DNA of 64,000 bases from Streptomyces coryli (GTDB taxonomy: Bacteria > Actinomycetota > Actinomycetes > Streptomycetales > Streptomycetaceae). The DNA is taken from NCBI RefSeq assembly GCF_011044975.1, contig NZ_JAAKZV010000017.1, positions 1 through 64,000 on the forward strand, written 5' to 3'. Position numbers and translations under genes: made by a program. Shown piece by piece: positions 36,644-45,780 of this stretch. A model generated the notes under the pieces. That model was not told the origin of the DNA, did no database searches, and saw nothing but the letters and a program-made list of their open reading frames with translations. Numbering within the stretch: position 1 is the stretch's first letter; every line of letters begins with the position of its first letter.

Positions 36644-38595
36644 TACGCCACCTTTTCGATGCGGATTGCCGACGCCTTGAACTCCGCCGTGCCCGCGATC
36701 GGGCAGTTGGCCTCGATCGTGAGCTGGTTCGTATCCACCTCGTCCGGAAAGTGGAAGGTCATGAACGCCAGGCCGGGCCGCAGGCCCGGGTCCACCCACA
36801 CCGGCGCCGTGACGGTGCCCCGCCGGGAGGCGACCCGTACCTCCTCGCCCACCTCGACGCCGTAGGCGACCGCGTCCTCGGGACACAGCTCGATGTACTC
36901 ACCGCGCCGCAGCGGCGAGGCGAAACTGCCGCTCTGCACCCCGGTGTTGTACGAGTCGAGGCGGCGGCCCGTGGTCAGGCGCAGCGGGTAGTTCTCGTCC
37001 GTGAGGTCGACGGGCGGGTCGTGCTCGACCAGGCCGAAGGGCGCTCGCCTGCCGCGCTTGGCGGGGTCGGTCTCCCAGAGGCGGGCGTGCAGGTAGCTGG
37101 ACGGCAGCTTGTCGTCGTCCGGGCAGGGCCACTGCAGGCCGTGGTGCTCCTCGAGGCGGTCGTACGTCATGCCCCAGTGGTCAGGGGAGAGGGAGCGGAG
37201 CTCGTCCCATACCGCTTCGGAGTCGGCGAACTTCCACTCATGGCCGAAGCGGGCGGCCAGGTCGCAGAGGATGTCGATATCGTCCCGGGCCTCGCCGGGC
37301 GGCGTCAGCGCCGCCCGTACGCGCTGCACCCGCCGCTCACTGTTGGTGGTGGTGCCGTCGGTCTCCGCCCAGGAGGCGGTGGCGGGCAGCACCACGTCGG
37401 CCAGTTCGGCGGTCTTCGTCAGGAAGATGTCCTGGACGACGAGGTGGTCGAGGGCGGCGAGGCGGCGCAGGGCCTGCTCGCTGTCGGCCTCGGACTGGGC
37501 CGGGTTCTCGCCGATGCAGTAGACCGCGTGCAGTGTGCCCTCCTCCATGGCCTCGAACATCTGGGTGAGGGTCATGCCGTAGCTCGGCTGGATCACGGTG
37601 TCCCAGGCGGTCTCGAACTTCTGCCGGTGGCCGTCGTCGAGGATGTCCTGGAAGCCGGGGAGGCGGTTGGGGATGGCGCCCATGTCGCCGCCGCCCTGCA
37701 CGTTGTTCTGGCCGCGCAGCGGCTGGACGCCGGAGCCGTAGCGGCCGACGTGTCCGGTGAGGAGGGAGAGGTTGATCAGCGCCCGGACGTTGTCGGTGCC
37801 GTTGTGGTGCTCGGTGATGCCGAGGGTCCAGCAGAGCTGGGCGCGTTCGGCGGTGGCGTAGACGTGGGCGAGCTCGCGGATGGCCTCCGCGGGGACGCCG
37901 GTCACCTTCTCGGCGAGGGAGAGCGTCCAGGGCTCGACCAGCTTGACGTAGTCCTCGAATCCGCTGGTCGCGCGCTCGATGAAGGTCTTGTTGTGCAGGC
38001 CGGACTCGATGATCTCGCGGCCGATGGCGTGTGCGAGGGCGATGTCGGTGCCGACGTTCAGGCCCAGCCAGCGGTCCGACCACTCCGCCGTGGAGGTGCG
38101 GCGCGGGTCGACGGCGAACATCCGGGCGCCGTTGCGGATGCCCTTCAGCACGTGCTGGAAGAAGATCGGGTGCGCGAAGCGGGCGTTGGAGCCCCACATC
38201 ACGATCACGTCGGTGTCCTCCACCTCCCCGTACGAGGAGGTGCCGCCGCCGGAGCCGAAGGCCGCGGAGAGGCCGGCGACGCTCGGGGCGTGGCAGGTGC
38301 GGTTGCAGGAGTCGACGTTGTTGGTGCCCATCACCACGCGGGTGAACTTCTGCGCCACGTAGTTCATTTCGTTGGTGGCGCGGGCGCAGGACAGCATCGC
38401 GAAGGAGTCCGGGCCGTGCGCCTCGCGCGTCCGGCGGAATCCCGCGGCGGCGCGGTCGAGCGCCTCGTCCCAGGTGGCGCGGCGGAATGGCGCGTCGCGG
38501 GAGTCCCGGACCAGGGGGTGGGTGATCCGGGGATACGTCTTCGGGGTGCGGCCGGTGCGCCGGGAGTTGTCCGTACGGCCTTGGCGGTCCTTCAT
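36643..38595 (-). CDS. Molybdenum formate dehydrogenase catalytic subunit lacking its N-terminal Fe-S domain
   Basis: The 650-residue protein is a molybdopterin oxidoreductase of the formate dehydrogenase group. The metal ligand is Cys101 followed by catalytic His102 in N-R-T-C-H-A-P-S-V-A-G-L, where some enzymes have selenocysteine. G-Q-N-N-V-Q-G-G-G-D-M-G and the C-terminal molydopterin dinucleotide-binding domain (R-L-T-T-G-R, about residue 550) are present. The usual N-terminal 4Fe-4S domain is absent here and is found at the end of the 300-residue subunit two genes downstream. The product oxidises formate to CO2. AAGGGAGC precedes ATG 38595. A GntR box lies in the divergent promoter. Confidence 0.9.
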
Positions 38596-38655
38596 TGCGC
38601 GCTCCCTTGCGTGCTGCTCGCTATCGCGGGGGCTCTTTCGAAGTCGACAGAATAT

Positions 38656-38664
38656 TGTCTACAG
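38656..38664 (-). promoter_or_regulatory. GntR-type box in the fdh/moeA divergent promoter
   Basis: On the minus strand this reads CTGTAGACA, inside GGATACTGTAGACAATATT. The same nine bases recur in front of the FCD-GntR gene at 40078, and close variants occur at 45247 and 47510-47537. It lies 61 bp upstream of the fdh catalytic gene start. Confidence 0.7.
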
Positions 38665-38774
38665 TATCCGTTCGACGGCGGTCAAGGCTCGTGCAGAGCC
38701 TCAACCGGCCTGTCGAAACGGCTGGTTGGCAGCCGGGCTTCCGCCCGGCTCGACGCGGCGGAAAGGCGGCGCGC

Positions 38775-39992
38775 ATGACCACGCTCGACGAACGGCCCAC
38801 TGCCCGGCACCCGGAGACACACGAGTCCCCGACGCCGTGGCCGGAGGCCCGGCGGATCGCCGCCGGGGCCGCGCAGCCACTGCCCGCCCGCGACGCGCCC
38901 CTGCGCCGCTGCCGCGGCCGCGCGCTCGCCGAACCGCTCGTCGCCGGGCTCGCGTTGCCCGGCTTCGACACCGCCGCCATGGACGGATACGCGGTCGCGG
39001 GCCCGGCGCCGTGGCGTGTGGTGGGCCGCATCCTGGCCGGACGGGAGGCGGTCATCGACCGCATCGCGGCCGGCGAGGCCGCGGAGATCGCCACCGGAGC
39101 GCTGGTCCCGGCGGGCGCGACCGCGGTGCTGCCGTACGAACAAGCCGGACGGGCGGGTGAGTTGGTCACCGGCAGCGTCGAAGCCGGGCGGCACATCCGC
39201 CGCCGCGGCGAGGAGTGCGCCGAGGGGCGCGAGGTGCTGCCGGCCGGCACGGTCGTCTCCCCTGCCGCGCTCGGCCTCGCCGCGAGCCTCGGCTGCGACC
39301 GGCTCGCCGTCCACCGGCGCCCGCAGGTCGCGGTGCTGGTGACCGGCGACGAGGTGGTACGGCGCGGCACGCCCCCGCCGGGTCGGGTGCGCGACGCCAT
39401 CGGGCCGCTGCTCCCCGGTCTGGTCGAGTGGGCGGGCGGCGAGCCGCTGCCGACGACGTATGTGCCGGACGGCCGTACCCCGCTCGCGGAAGGGCTCACC
39501 AGGGCAGCCCGCGCCACCGACGTGATCGCGGCGTGCGGGGCGTCGTCACGCGGCCCCGCCGACCATCTGCGCGGCACCCTGCGCGAGTTGGGCGCCGCAT
39601 TCCTCATCGACGGCGTGGCCTGCCGTCCGGGCCACCCGCAGCTGCTCGCCCGGCTGCCCTGCGGCACGCTCGTCGCCGGGCTGCCCGGCAATCCGTACGC
39701 CGCCTACGCGGCCGGACTCACCCTCCTCGCCCCGCTGCTGGGCCGGCTCTCCGGCCGTACGCCTCCGGGCCCCCGCTACGCGCCCCTCTCCCCCGCGCCG
39801 GGCGGGACCGCGCCGCACCCCAGGGACACCCGCCTGGTCGCCGTCACGCTCGACGCCGCGGGCCGGGCCACGCCCGTCGGCCGGGACCGCCCGGGTCTAC
39901 TGTGGGGCGCGGCGGCGGCCGACGCGCTCGCCGTGCTCCCGCCCGGCGGCGAACTCCCGCCGGAGGCGGAGCTCCTGGAGCTGCCGCAGTGA
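38775..39992 (+). CDS. moeA: Molybdopterin molybdenumtransferase MoeA
   Basis: The 405-residue protein is a MoeA-family enzyme that inserts molybdenum into adenylylated molybdopterin. Typical elements are M-D-G-Y-A-V-A-G, the A-T-G-A-L-V-P-A-G-A-T-A-V region, V-L-V-T-G-D-E-V-V and G-L-P-G-N-P-Y-A. It is divergent from the formate dehydrogenase operon that needs this cofactor, and a GntR box lies between them. ATG 38775 follows GGAAAGGCGG; longer in-frame starts upstream would run into the promoter. Confidence 0.88.
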   Translation: MTTLDERPTARHPETHESPTPWPEARRIAAGAAQPLPARDAPLRRCRGRALAEPLVAGLALPGFDTAAMDGYAVAGPAPWRVVGRILAGREAVIDRIAAGEAAEIATGALVPAGATAVLPYEQAGRAGELVTGSVEAGRHIRRRGEECAEGREVLPAGTVVSPAALGLAASLGCDRLAVHRRPQVAVLVTGDEVVRRGTPPPGRVRDAIGPLLPGLVEWAGGEPLPTTYVPDGRTPLAEGLTRAARATDVIAACGASSRGPADHLRGTLRELGAAFLIDGVACRPGHPQLLARLPCGTLVAGLPGNPYAAYAAGLTLLAPLLGRLSGRTPPGPRYAPLSPAPGGTAPHPRDTRLVAVTLDAAGRATPVGRDRPGLLWGAAAADALAVLPPGGELPPEAELLELPQ

Positions 39993-40043
39993 CGGTGGCC
40001 GCAGTGGCCAAACACCGTGTGAAGAGGATCACCATCTGTGCAA

Positions 40044-40060
40044 CCCGCCTGACAGGCGGG
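40044..40060. terminator. Short GC-rich hairpin between moeA and the GntR gene
   Basis: CCCGCCT-GAC-AGGCGGG forms a perfect seven-bp stem with a three-base loop, 52 bases after the moeA stop. No T-tract follows closely, so it could be a weak terminator or a protein-binding inverted repeat. Confidence 0.5.
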
Positions 40061-40077
40061 GTATCACACTCAGTAGA

Positions 40078-40086
40078 CTGTAGACA
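40078..40086 (+). promoter_or_regulatory. GntR-type box in front of the FCD-GntR gene
   Basis: CTGTAGACA lies 28 bp upstream of the regulator start and is identical to the box at 38656. A partial copy AGTAGAC precedes it at 40072-40078. Its position suggests autoregulation. Confidence 0.7.
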
Positions 40087-40113
40087 AAAGCCAATCGAGG
40101 CCGGGGGGAAGCG

Positions 40114-40803
40114 ATGCTCTCCACAGGATTGCCGCAGGGTGCCATGCCCAAGCTGGAGCGCCCTGGACCGCTCCGCGAGCGGGTGTACGAGGCGCTGCTG
40201 GACCTGATCATCACGCGCGCCCTGAGCCCCGGCCAGCACCTGGTCGAGACCGAACTCGCCGGCCACCTCGGCGTATCCCGGCAGCCCGTGCGCGAGGCGC
40301 TGCAGCGGCTCAACACCGAGGGCTGGGTCGATCTGCGCCCCGCCCAGGGCGCGTTCGTGCACGAGCCCACCGAGCAGGAGGCCGACCAGCTGCTCGTCGT
40401 CCGCGCCCTGCTGGAGACGGAGGCGGCCCGGCTGGCGGCGGCCAACGCGACGGGTCCTGGGGTGAAGGAGCTGGAGCGGCTGTGCGCCGTCGGTGAGGCC
40501 GCGGTGGAGGCCGACACCGTCGACGAGGTGGTGGCCGCCAACGCCGCCTTCCACGCCTACGTGATGCAGCTCGCCGGCAACGCGGTGCTGACGGAGCTGG
40601 CCGCCCAGGTGGACCGCCGGGTGCGCTGGTACTACACGCCTGTCGCCCGGCAGCGCGGCGCCCAGTCCTGGATCGAGCACCGCGAGCTGATCGCCGCCAT
40701 CAAGGGCCGCGACGAGGCCGAGGCGCAGGCCGTGATGCGTACGCACACGGAGCACACCCGCACCTCGTACCACCAGCGGCAGAAGGACGACGGGAAGGGC
40801 TGA
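40114..40803 (+). CDS. GntR-family regulator, FCD type, candidate master of the oxalate/formate island
   Basis: The 229-residue protein has a winged helix (about residues 20-85, with L-G-V-S-R-Q-P-V-R-E-A-L-Q-R-L) and an FCD domain with N-A-A-F-H-A-Y and I-E-H-R-E-L-I metal/ligand motifs. FCD regulators often sense small organic acids. It is encoded between moeA/fdh and the oxalate-type transporter, and CTGTA(G/T)(A/G)CA boxes mark the fdh/moeA, own and ThDP/sucC promoters, so it is the best candidate for controlling the island. Oxalate, formate or a CoA ester as ligand is an inference. A GGGGGGAAG ribosome-binding sequence precedes the ATG. Confidence 0.9.
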   Translation: MLSTGLPQGAMPKLERPGPLRERVYEALLDLIITRALSPGQHLVETELAGHLGVSRQPVREALQRLNTEGWVDLRPAQGAFVHEPTEQEADQLLVVRALLETEAARLAAANATGPGVKELERLCAVGEAAVEADTVDEVVAANAAFHAYVMQLAGNAVLTELAAQVDRRVRWYYTPVARQRGAQSWIEHRELIAAIKGRDEAEAQAVMRTHTEHTRTSYHQRQKDDGKG

Positions 40804-40817
40804 GCCCGGACGACGCG

Positions 40818-40847
40818 GGGCCCGCCCTGAGGGAGCGGGGCGGGCCC
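40818..40847. terminator. Bidirectional terminator, GntR gene / OFA transporter
   Basis: Perfect 10-bp arms GGGCCCGCCC (40818-40827) and GGGCGGGCCC (40838-40847) flank a 10-base loop between the convergent GntR and transporter genes. It can end transcripts from both sides. Confidence 0.8.
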
Positions 40848-40873
40848 TGACGTGCGTGGGGACGGGATCGGGG

Positions 40874-42265
40874 TTACTCGGCCTCCCTGCTGATCGGCTT
40901 CGGGTTGGGGCTGACGACCAGCCGGCCCCGGTAGTCGCGTCCAGGCGCCTTGAGGAACAGCGCGATGAAGAACGCCAGGAGGGACAGCGAGCCGGCCAGG
41001 GTGAAGGCCCCGTTGAGACCCCAGGCGGTCACCGCGATGGAACCCATGCCGGCGCCCAGGCCGGACACGAGCTTCGAGCTGTAGACCATGCCGTAGTTGG
41101 ACGCGTTGTTGTTCTCGCCGAAGTAGTCGGCGGTCATGGCCGCGAACATCGGGAAGATCGCGCCGCCGCCGAATCCGGAGATCGCGGAGAAGATCAGGAA
41201 CAGCGGCAGGTTCTTGATGTCGGCCGACCAGATGATGCCGAACTGCGAGAGGCCCAGGACGATACAGACGAAGAGCAGGCATTCCTTACGTCCGTACCGG
41301 TCGGAGAGCCAGCCGATGACCCCGCGCCCGGTGCCGTTGACGATGGCCTTCAGGGACATGGCCGTCGCTACGATCCCGGCGGCGAAGCCGGCCTCTTCAC
41401 CGATGTCGACCTGGAACGAGATGCCGAAGATATTGACGCCCGAGGTGAAGGCGAGACAGACCCACATCACCGCGACCCGGCCGGTCCTCCAGGCCTCCCC
41501 CGGCGAGTACTGCTTGATCGCCGGCGGGTTCTTCTGCAGCGAACGGGCCGCCCGCGGGTCCTCCGGCGGGTGCAGCGGGTCGATCTCCGCGGGCCACCAG
41601 TTCTTCGGCGGGTCCTTGAAGAAGAAGCCGGCGTACGCCACGGCTCCGGCGAGGAACAGCCCCGCCGAGACCAGCACCCACTGGTAATTGCTCGCGTCCA
41701 TGTAGCCGTGGAAGAGGAAGACGAACGGCACCGAACCGTAGGCGAAGCCGCCGTTCACGAAGCCGGTCTTGCCGCCCTTGCGCTCCGGATACCACTTGCC
41801 GACCATGTTGACGCAGGTGGCGTACACCATGCCCGCGCCCATCCCGCTGAACACGCCGAAGCCGATGACCGCCAGCATGACGTGCGGCGCGAAGGCCAGC
41901 GACAGATAGCCGATGAAGGTGCCTGCGGCGCCGAGCATCATCGCCCAGCGGGCGGGCAGTTTTCCGGACTCACGCAGCTTTCCCGCCGGGAAGGCGACTG
42001 CGGCCTGGAAGAACACCCAGCACGTCAGCATCCAGTAGATGCTGGTGCTGGACCAGGCGTGCGCCTCGTGCAGCGTGTCCTCGGCGGACGCGAACGCGTA
42101 CTCCGCCGAGGAAATGCCCATCATGCCGATCCACGGCAGGATGACCATCCACTTGCGCTTGCGGCCCATGATGTCGATATCGGACTCGCCCAGGCGGTAG
42201 GTCCGCCCGTTTGCATCGGTGACCTCCCGGTATGCGGCCACCTTTGGAAAGTCTGTTGTTGTCAC
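40874..42265 (-). CDS. OFA-family MFS transporter (oxalate/formate antiporter-like)
   Basis: The 463-residue protein has 12 predicted membrane spans and the sequence features of the OFA family: W-x-x-x-S-I-Y-W in the first region, G-M-G-A-G-M-V-Y-A-T, W-Y-P-E-R-K-G in the loop, and G-F-G-G-G-A-I-F-P-M-F in the second half. OFA members exchange oxalate for formate or carry related monocarboxylates. The start is GTG, followed by three ACA codons. A strong hairpin separates it from the acyl-CoA synthetase gene upstream, so it has its own promoter. In this setting it most likely imports oxalate or exports formate. Confidence 0.88.
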   Translation of the reverse strand: MTTTDFPKVAAYREVTDANGRTYRLGESDIDIMGRKRKWMVILPWIGMMGISSAEYAFASAEDTLHEAHAWSSTSIYWMLTCWVFFQAAVAFPAGKLRESGKLPARWAMMLGAAGTFIGYLSLAFAPHVMLAVIGFGVFSGMGAGMVYATCVNMVGKWYPERKGGKTGFVNGGFAYGSVPFVFLFHGYMDASNYQWVLVSAGLFLAGAVAYAGFFFKDPPKNWWPAEIDPLHPPEDPRAARSLQKNPPAIKQYSPGEAWRTGRVAVMWVCLAFTSGVNIFGISFQVDIGEEAGFAAGIVATAMSLKAIVNGTGRGVIGWLSDRYGRKECLLFVCIVLGLSQFGIIWSADIKNLPLFLIFSAISGFGGGAIFPMFAAMTADYFGENNNASNYGMVYSSKLVSGLGAGMGSIAVTAWGLNGAFTLAGSLSLLAFFIALFLKAPGRDYRGRLVVSPNPKPISREAE

Positions 42266-42340
42266 GGCTGTTGCACCCCTTGCGTGGAGAGAATCCGGAC
42301 AGCGCCCCCTGCCTGATCTCTTGCTGTGCTGTGGTGCGCC

Positions 42341-42373
42341 GGGGCCGGCCCCTGTCCTGACGGGGCCGGCCCC
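42341..42373. terminator. Strong hairpin between the acyl-CoA synthetase and transporter genes
   Basis: Two copies of the self-complementary 12-mer GGGGCCGGCCCC (42341-42352 and 42362-42373) flank a nine-base loop and pair perfectly. It lies just downstream of the minus-strand synthetase stop, so it should end the ThDP enzyme-transferase-synthetase transcript. Confidence 0.8.
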
Positions 42374-42387
42374 GGGGTGCTGCGGTG

Positions 42388-44535
42388 TTACGTGAGCAGG
42401 CCCGCGGCCCGGGCCCAGCGGTACTTCGCGCCGAGTACGGCGACCGGCTTCTCGGTCGTGTACGGGTACGCGACGACCCCCCGCTCGAAGAGGTACTGGC
42501 AGGCCTCCTCGACCTCCGTGTCGCCCGCGAGGGACGCCACGACGGGCTTGACGTTGCCCTTGGCCCGCTCCTCCGCCACCACGCGGGCGGCGAGCTCGGC
42601 GAAGACCATGGGCGGGGTGACAATCGTGTGCCAGTAGCCGAGGACCAGCGAGTGGATGCGCGGGTCGGTGAGCCCCAGGCGGATCGTCGCCTCGTAGGTG
42701 GACGGCGGCTCGCCGCCGGTGATGTCGATCGGGTTGCCCGCCGCGCCGAAGGGCGGGATGTACTTCATGAACGCCTCGTTGAGGTCCTCCGGGATGTCCA
42801 TGAGCTGCATGCCGTTGTCGACGATGGCGTCGGAGAGCAGCACGCCGGAGCCGCCGGCGCCCGTGATGATCACGACGTTGTCGCCCTGCGGCGTGGGCAG
42901 GACCGGCAGCGCGCGGGCGTACTCGAGCATCTCGTTCAGGCCCGGCGCCCGGATGACGCCGGCCTGCTTCAGGATGTCGTCGTACACGGCGTCGTCACCG
43001 GCGAGCGCCCCGGTGTGCGACCCTGCGGCCTTGGCGCCCGCCGACGTACGGCCGGCCTTGAGCACGACCACCGGCTTCTTCGGCACGGTCGCCCGCGCCG
43101 CCTCGACGAAGGCGCGGCCGTCCTTGAGGTCCTCCAGGTGCATCGCGATGCACTGGGTGTTCTCGTCCTCCCCGAAGTAGGTCAGCAGGTCGTCCTCGTC
43201 GACGTCCGACTTATTGCCCAGCCCGACGATCGCGGAGACGCCGGTCTTGGTCGTACGGGCGAAACCGAGGATCGCCATGCCGATCCCGCCGGACTGGGAG
43301 GTGAGCGCCACGCCGCCCTTGACGTCGTACGGTGTGCAGAACGTGGCGCACAGGTCCTGCCAGGTGGAGTAGTAGCCGTAGATGTTCGGGCCGAGCATGC
43401 GGATGTTGTGTTCGGTGGCGATGTCCACGATCTGCTGCTGCAGCTCGTGCTCGCCGGTCTCGGCGAAGCCGGAGGGGATGAGGACCGCGTTGGGGATGTT
43501 CTTGCGGCCCACGTCCTCGAGGGCGGAGGGCACGAACTTCGCCGGGATGGCGAAGACCGCGACGTCGACCTCGCCCGGCACGTCGGTGATCGACTTGTAG
43601 GCCTTGCGGCCCAGGATGTCGTCGGCCTTCGGGTTGACCGGGTGGATGTCGCCGGCGAAGCCCCCGTTGATGAGGTTCTTCATCACCGAGTTGCCGATCT
43701 TCCCCTCCTCGTTGGAGGCGCCGATGACGGCGACAGAACGCGGCTTCATCAGCCGGTTCATGGCGGCGAGGATCTCGTCGCGGGAGAAGGTGCGACGGAC
43801 CGGTTGCTCGCCTTCGGCGAGGATGATCCGCAGGTCCGCGGCCAGGGCGCCCTCAGGGGTGGCGATGACCGGGTTGAGGTCCACCTCGGCGATCTCGGGG
43901 AAGTCGGTGACCAGCTCCGAGACCCGGCGGATCTGCTCGGCGACCGCCCAGCGGTCCACCGCCTCTCCCCCGCGCACGCCGCGCAGGATCTCGGCGGCGC
44001 CGATGGAGTCCAGCATCCCGACGGCGGTGTCCGCGTCGACCGGCGCCAGGCGGAAGGTGACGTCCTTGAGCACCTCCACCAGTACGCCTCCGAGCCCGAA
44101 GGCGACGACCTTGCCGAAGGTCGGGTCGGTGACCGCACCGACGATGACCTCGTGCGCGTCGGGCCCGGAGGGCAGCATCTGCTGCACCTGCACGCCCTCG
44201 ATGCGGGCCTCGGGGTTGTACGCCTTGGCGTTGTCGATGATGCGGTGGAAGGAGGCCCGTACGTCGGCGGCGCCCTCGATGCCGACCTCCACTCCCCCGG
44301 CGTCGGTCTTGTGCAGGATGTCGGGCGAGACGATCTTCAGGACCACCTTGCCGTCGAAGCGCGCGGCGGCCGCCACCGCCGCGTCCACGTCCTTCGCCAA
44401 TTCCTCGCCGGGAGCGGCGATCCCGTACGCGTCGGCGACCTGCTTCGCCTCCGGTGCGGTCAGTGCGGTGCGGCCGTCGGCGGCGACCTGCTTCAGCAGC
44501 GCCTTGACGACGTCGCGGGACTGGGGCTCGACCAT
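42388..44535 (-). CDS. NDP-forming acyl-CoA synthetase (acetate-CoA ligase, ADP-forming type)
   Basis: The 715-residue protein combines an N-terminal ATP-grasp domain (beta part, about residues 1-240, with V-V-L-K-I-V-S-P-D-I-L-H-K-T-D) and a CoA-binding/ligase part (alpha part, from about 265, with S-V-A-V-I-G-A-S). His507 in G-S-H-T-G-A-L-A-G is the expected phosphorylated residue. Such enzymes link acyl-CoA hydrolysis to ATP formation, or the reverse. Third in the operon with the ThDP enzyme and formyl-CoA transferase, it could turn formyl-CoA into formate with ATP gain, or activate oxalate. Beta-before-alpha order is noted. It starts five bases after the transferase stop codon begins. Confidence 0.85.
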   Translation of the reverse strand: MVEPQSRDVVKALLKQVAADGRTALTAPEAKQVADAYGIAAPGEELAKDVDAAVAAAARFDGKVVLKIVSPDILHKTDAGGVEVGIEGAADVRASFHRIIDNAKAYNPEARIEGVQVQQMLPSGPDAHEVIVGAVTDPTFGKVVAFGLGGVLVEVLKDVTFRLAPVDADTAVGMLDSIGAAEILRGVRGGEAVDRWAVAEQIRRVSELVTDFPEIAEVDLNPVIATPEGALAADLRIILAEGEQPVRRTFSRDEILAAMNRLMKPRSVAVIGASNEEGKIGNSVMKNLINGGFAGDIHPVNPKADDILGRKAYKSITDVPGEVDVAVFAIPAKFVPSALEDVGRKNIPNAVLIPSGFAETGEHELQQQIVDIATEHNIRMLGPNIYGYYSTWQDLCATFCTPYDVKGGVALTSQSGGIGMAILGFARTTKTGVSAIVGLGNKSDVDEDDLLTYFGEDENTQCIAMHLEDLKDGRAFVEAARATVPKKPVVVLKAGRTSAGAKAAGSHTGALAGDDAVYDDILKQAGVIRAPGLNEMLEYARALPVLPTPQGDNVVIITGAGGSGVLLSDAIVDNGMQLMDIPEDLNEAFMKYIPPFGAAGNPIDITGGEPPSTYEATIRLGLTDPRIHSLVLGYWHTIVTPPMVFAELAARVVAEERAKGNVKPVVASLAGDTEVEEACQYLFERGVVAYPYTTEKPVAVLGAKYRWARAAGLLT

Positions 44536-44539
44536 GGGC

Positions 44540-45769
44540 TCAGATCACTCCGTTCGTCTTGAGGTCGGCCAGCTCCGCGGCTGTGAGACCCAGTTCGCGT
44601 TCGTAGATGTCGGTGTTGTGCTCACCCAGGAGCGGGGACCGGTCGACGTCGACGGGAGAGTCGGAGAGCTTCAGAGGGCTGCCGACGGTGACGTACGAGC
44701 CGCGCTCGGGATGCTCGACCTCGACCACGATCTCGTTGTCCCGCAGGCTGGCGTCCTCGACGATCTCCTTGGTGGAGAGGATGGGGCCGCAGGGGATGTT
44801 GTGGGCATTGAGCTTCTCCAGGACCTGCCATTTGGGCAAGGTGCTGGACCATTCCTCGATCAGCTGGAACATCTTGCCGAGCTTCGGCAGCCGCGCCTCC
44901 GGGGTGTTCCACTCGGGGTCCTCGGCGAGCTCGGGCCGGCCGATCAGATCGGTGATCGGCTGCCAGCCGACGGGCTGCACGATCACATACACGTAGTCGT
45001 TCGGGCCGCCGGGCGCGCATTTGACAGCCCAGCCCGGCTGGCCGCCGCCGGAGGCGTTGCCGGAGCGCGGCACCTCGTCACCGAAGTCCTCGTTCGGGTA
45101 CTCGGCGAGCGGGCCGTGGGCGAGCCGCTGCTGGTCGCGGAGCTTGACGCGGCAGAGATTGAGCACGGCGTGCTGCATCGCGACGTTCACGCGCTGACCG
45201 CGGCCGGTGTGGGTGCGCTGGAAAAGCGCAGCCAATATACCGGCTACTGTATGCATTCCCGTGCCCGAGTCACCGATCTGCGCGCCCGTGGCGAGGGGCG
45301 GCCCGTCCTCGAAGCCGGTGGTCGACATCGACCCGCCCATGGCCTGGGCCACGACTTCGTAGGCCTTGAAATTCGTGTACGGGCCGTCGCCGAAGCCCTT
45401 GATGGACGCGTAGATGATCCGCGGATTGATCTCCTGGATCCGCTCCCAGGAGAAGCCCATCCGGTCCACTGCGCCGGGGCCGAAGTTCTCCACCATGATG
45501 TCGCTGCGCTTGATCAGCTCGATGAGGAGCTCTTTGCCGCGCGGCGTCTTGGTGTTGAGGGTGATGCTGCGCTTGTTGCCGTTCAGCATCGTGAAGTAGA
45601 GGCTGTCCACGTCCGGCAGGTCACGCAGCTGCTTGCGCGTGATGTCTCCGGTCGGCGCCTCCAGCTTGACCACATCGGCGCCGAGCCAGGCGAGGATCTG
45701 GGTGGCGGAGGGGCCGGACTGGACATGCGTCATGTCCAGGACGCGCACCCCGTCGAGGGCTTTCGTCAC
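44540..45769 (-). CDS. frc: Formyl-CoA:oxalate CoA-transferase (class III CoA-transferase)
   Basis: The 409-residue protein is a class III CoA-transferase closely resembling formyl-CoA transferase. It has the catalytic aspartate (Asp167) in [12 protein letters not shown], the glycine loop [11 protein letters not shown] of oxalate-using enzymes, and D-M-T-H-V-Q-S-G-P at the N terminus. It moves CoA from formyl-CoA to oxalate, giving oxalyl-CoA and formate. Length matches the family. GTG 45769 follows AGGTGA. Codons 171-182 are unusual: eight of thirteen end in A or T, including GTA and ATA, and they overlap a GntR-type box. Confidence 0.88.
   Translation of the reverse strand: MTKALDGVRVLDMTHVQSGPSATQILAWLGADVVKLEAPTGDITRKQLRDLPDVDSLYFTMLNGNKRSITLNTKTPRGKELLIELIKRSDIMVENFGPGAVDRMGFSWERIQEINPRIIYASIKGFGDGPYTNFKAYEVVAQAMGGSMSTTGFEDGPPLATGAQIGDSGTGMHTVAGILAALFQRTHTGRGQRVNVAMQHAVLNLCRVKLRDQQRLAHGPLAEYPNEDFGDEVPRSGNASGGGQPGWAVKCAPGGPNDYVYVIVQPVGWQPITDLIGRPELAEDPEWNTPEARLPKLGKMFQLIEEWSSTLPKWQVLEKLNAHNIPCGPILSTKEIVEDASLRDNEIVVEVEHPERGSYVTVGSPLKLSDSPVDVDRSPLLGEHNTDIYERELGLTAAELADLKTNGVI
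45247..45255 (+). promoter_or_regulatory. GntR-type box inside the formyl-CoA transferase gene
   Basis: CTGTATGCA inside the coding region is identical to the box at 47529; the match extends to 11 bases, TACTGTATGCA (45245-45255 and 47527-47537). The surrounding codons are AT-rich at wobble positions, unlike the rest of the gene, which suggests selection for the DNA sequence itself. Confidence 0.6.
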
Positions 45770-45780
45770 TTCTCGTCACC

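Noticed and set aside
38596-38774. A molybdenum-cofactor riboswitch between the fdh operon and moeA
   Set aside because: The region has GC-rich inverted repeats such as AGCCGGGCTTCCGCCCGGCT, but I could not see the conserved multi-helix layout of that riboswitch; a simple hairpin and a GntR box explain what is visible.
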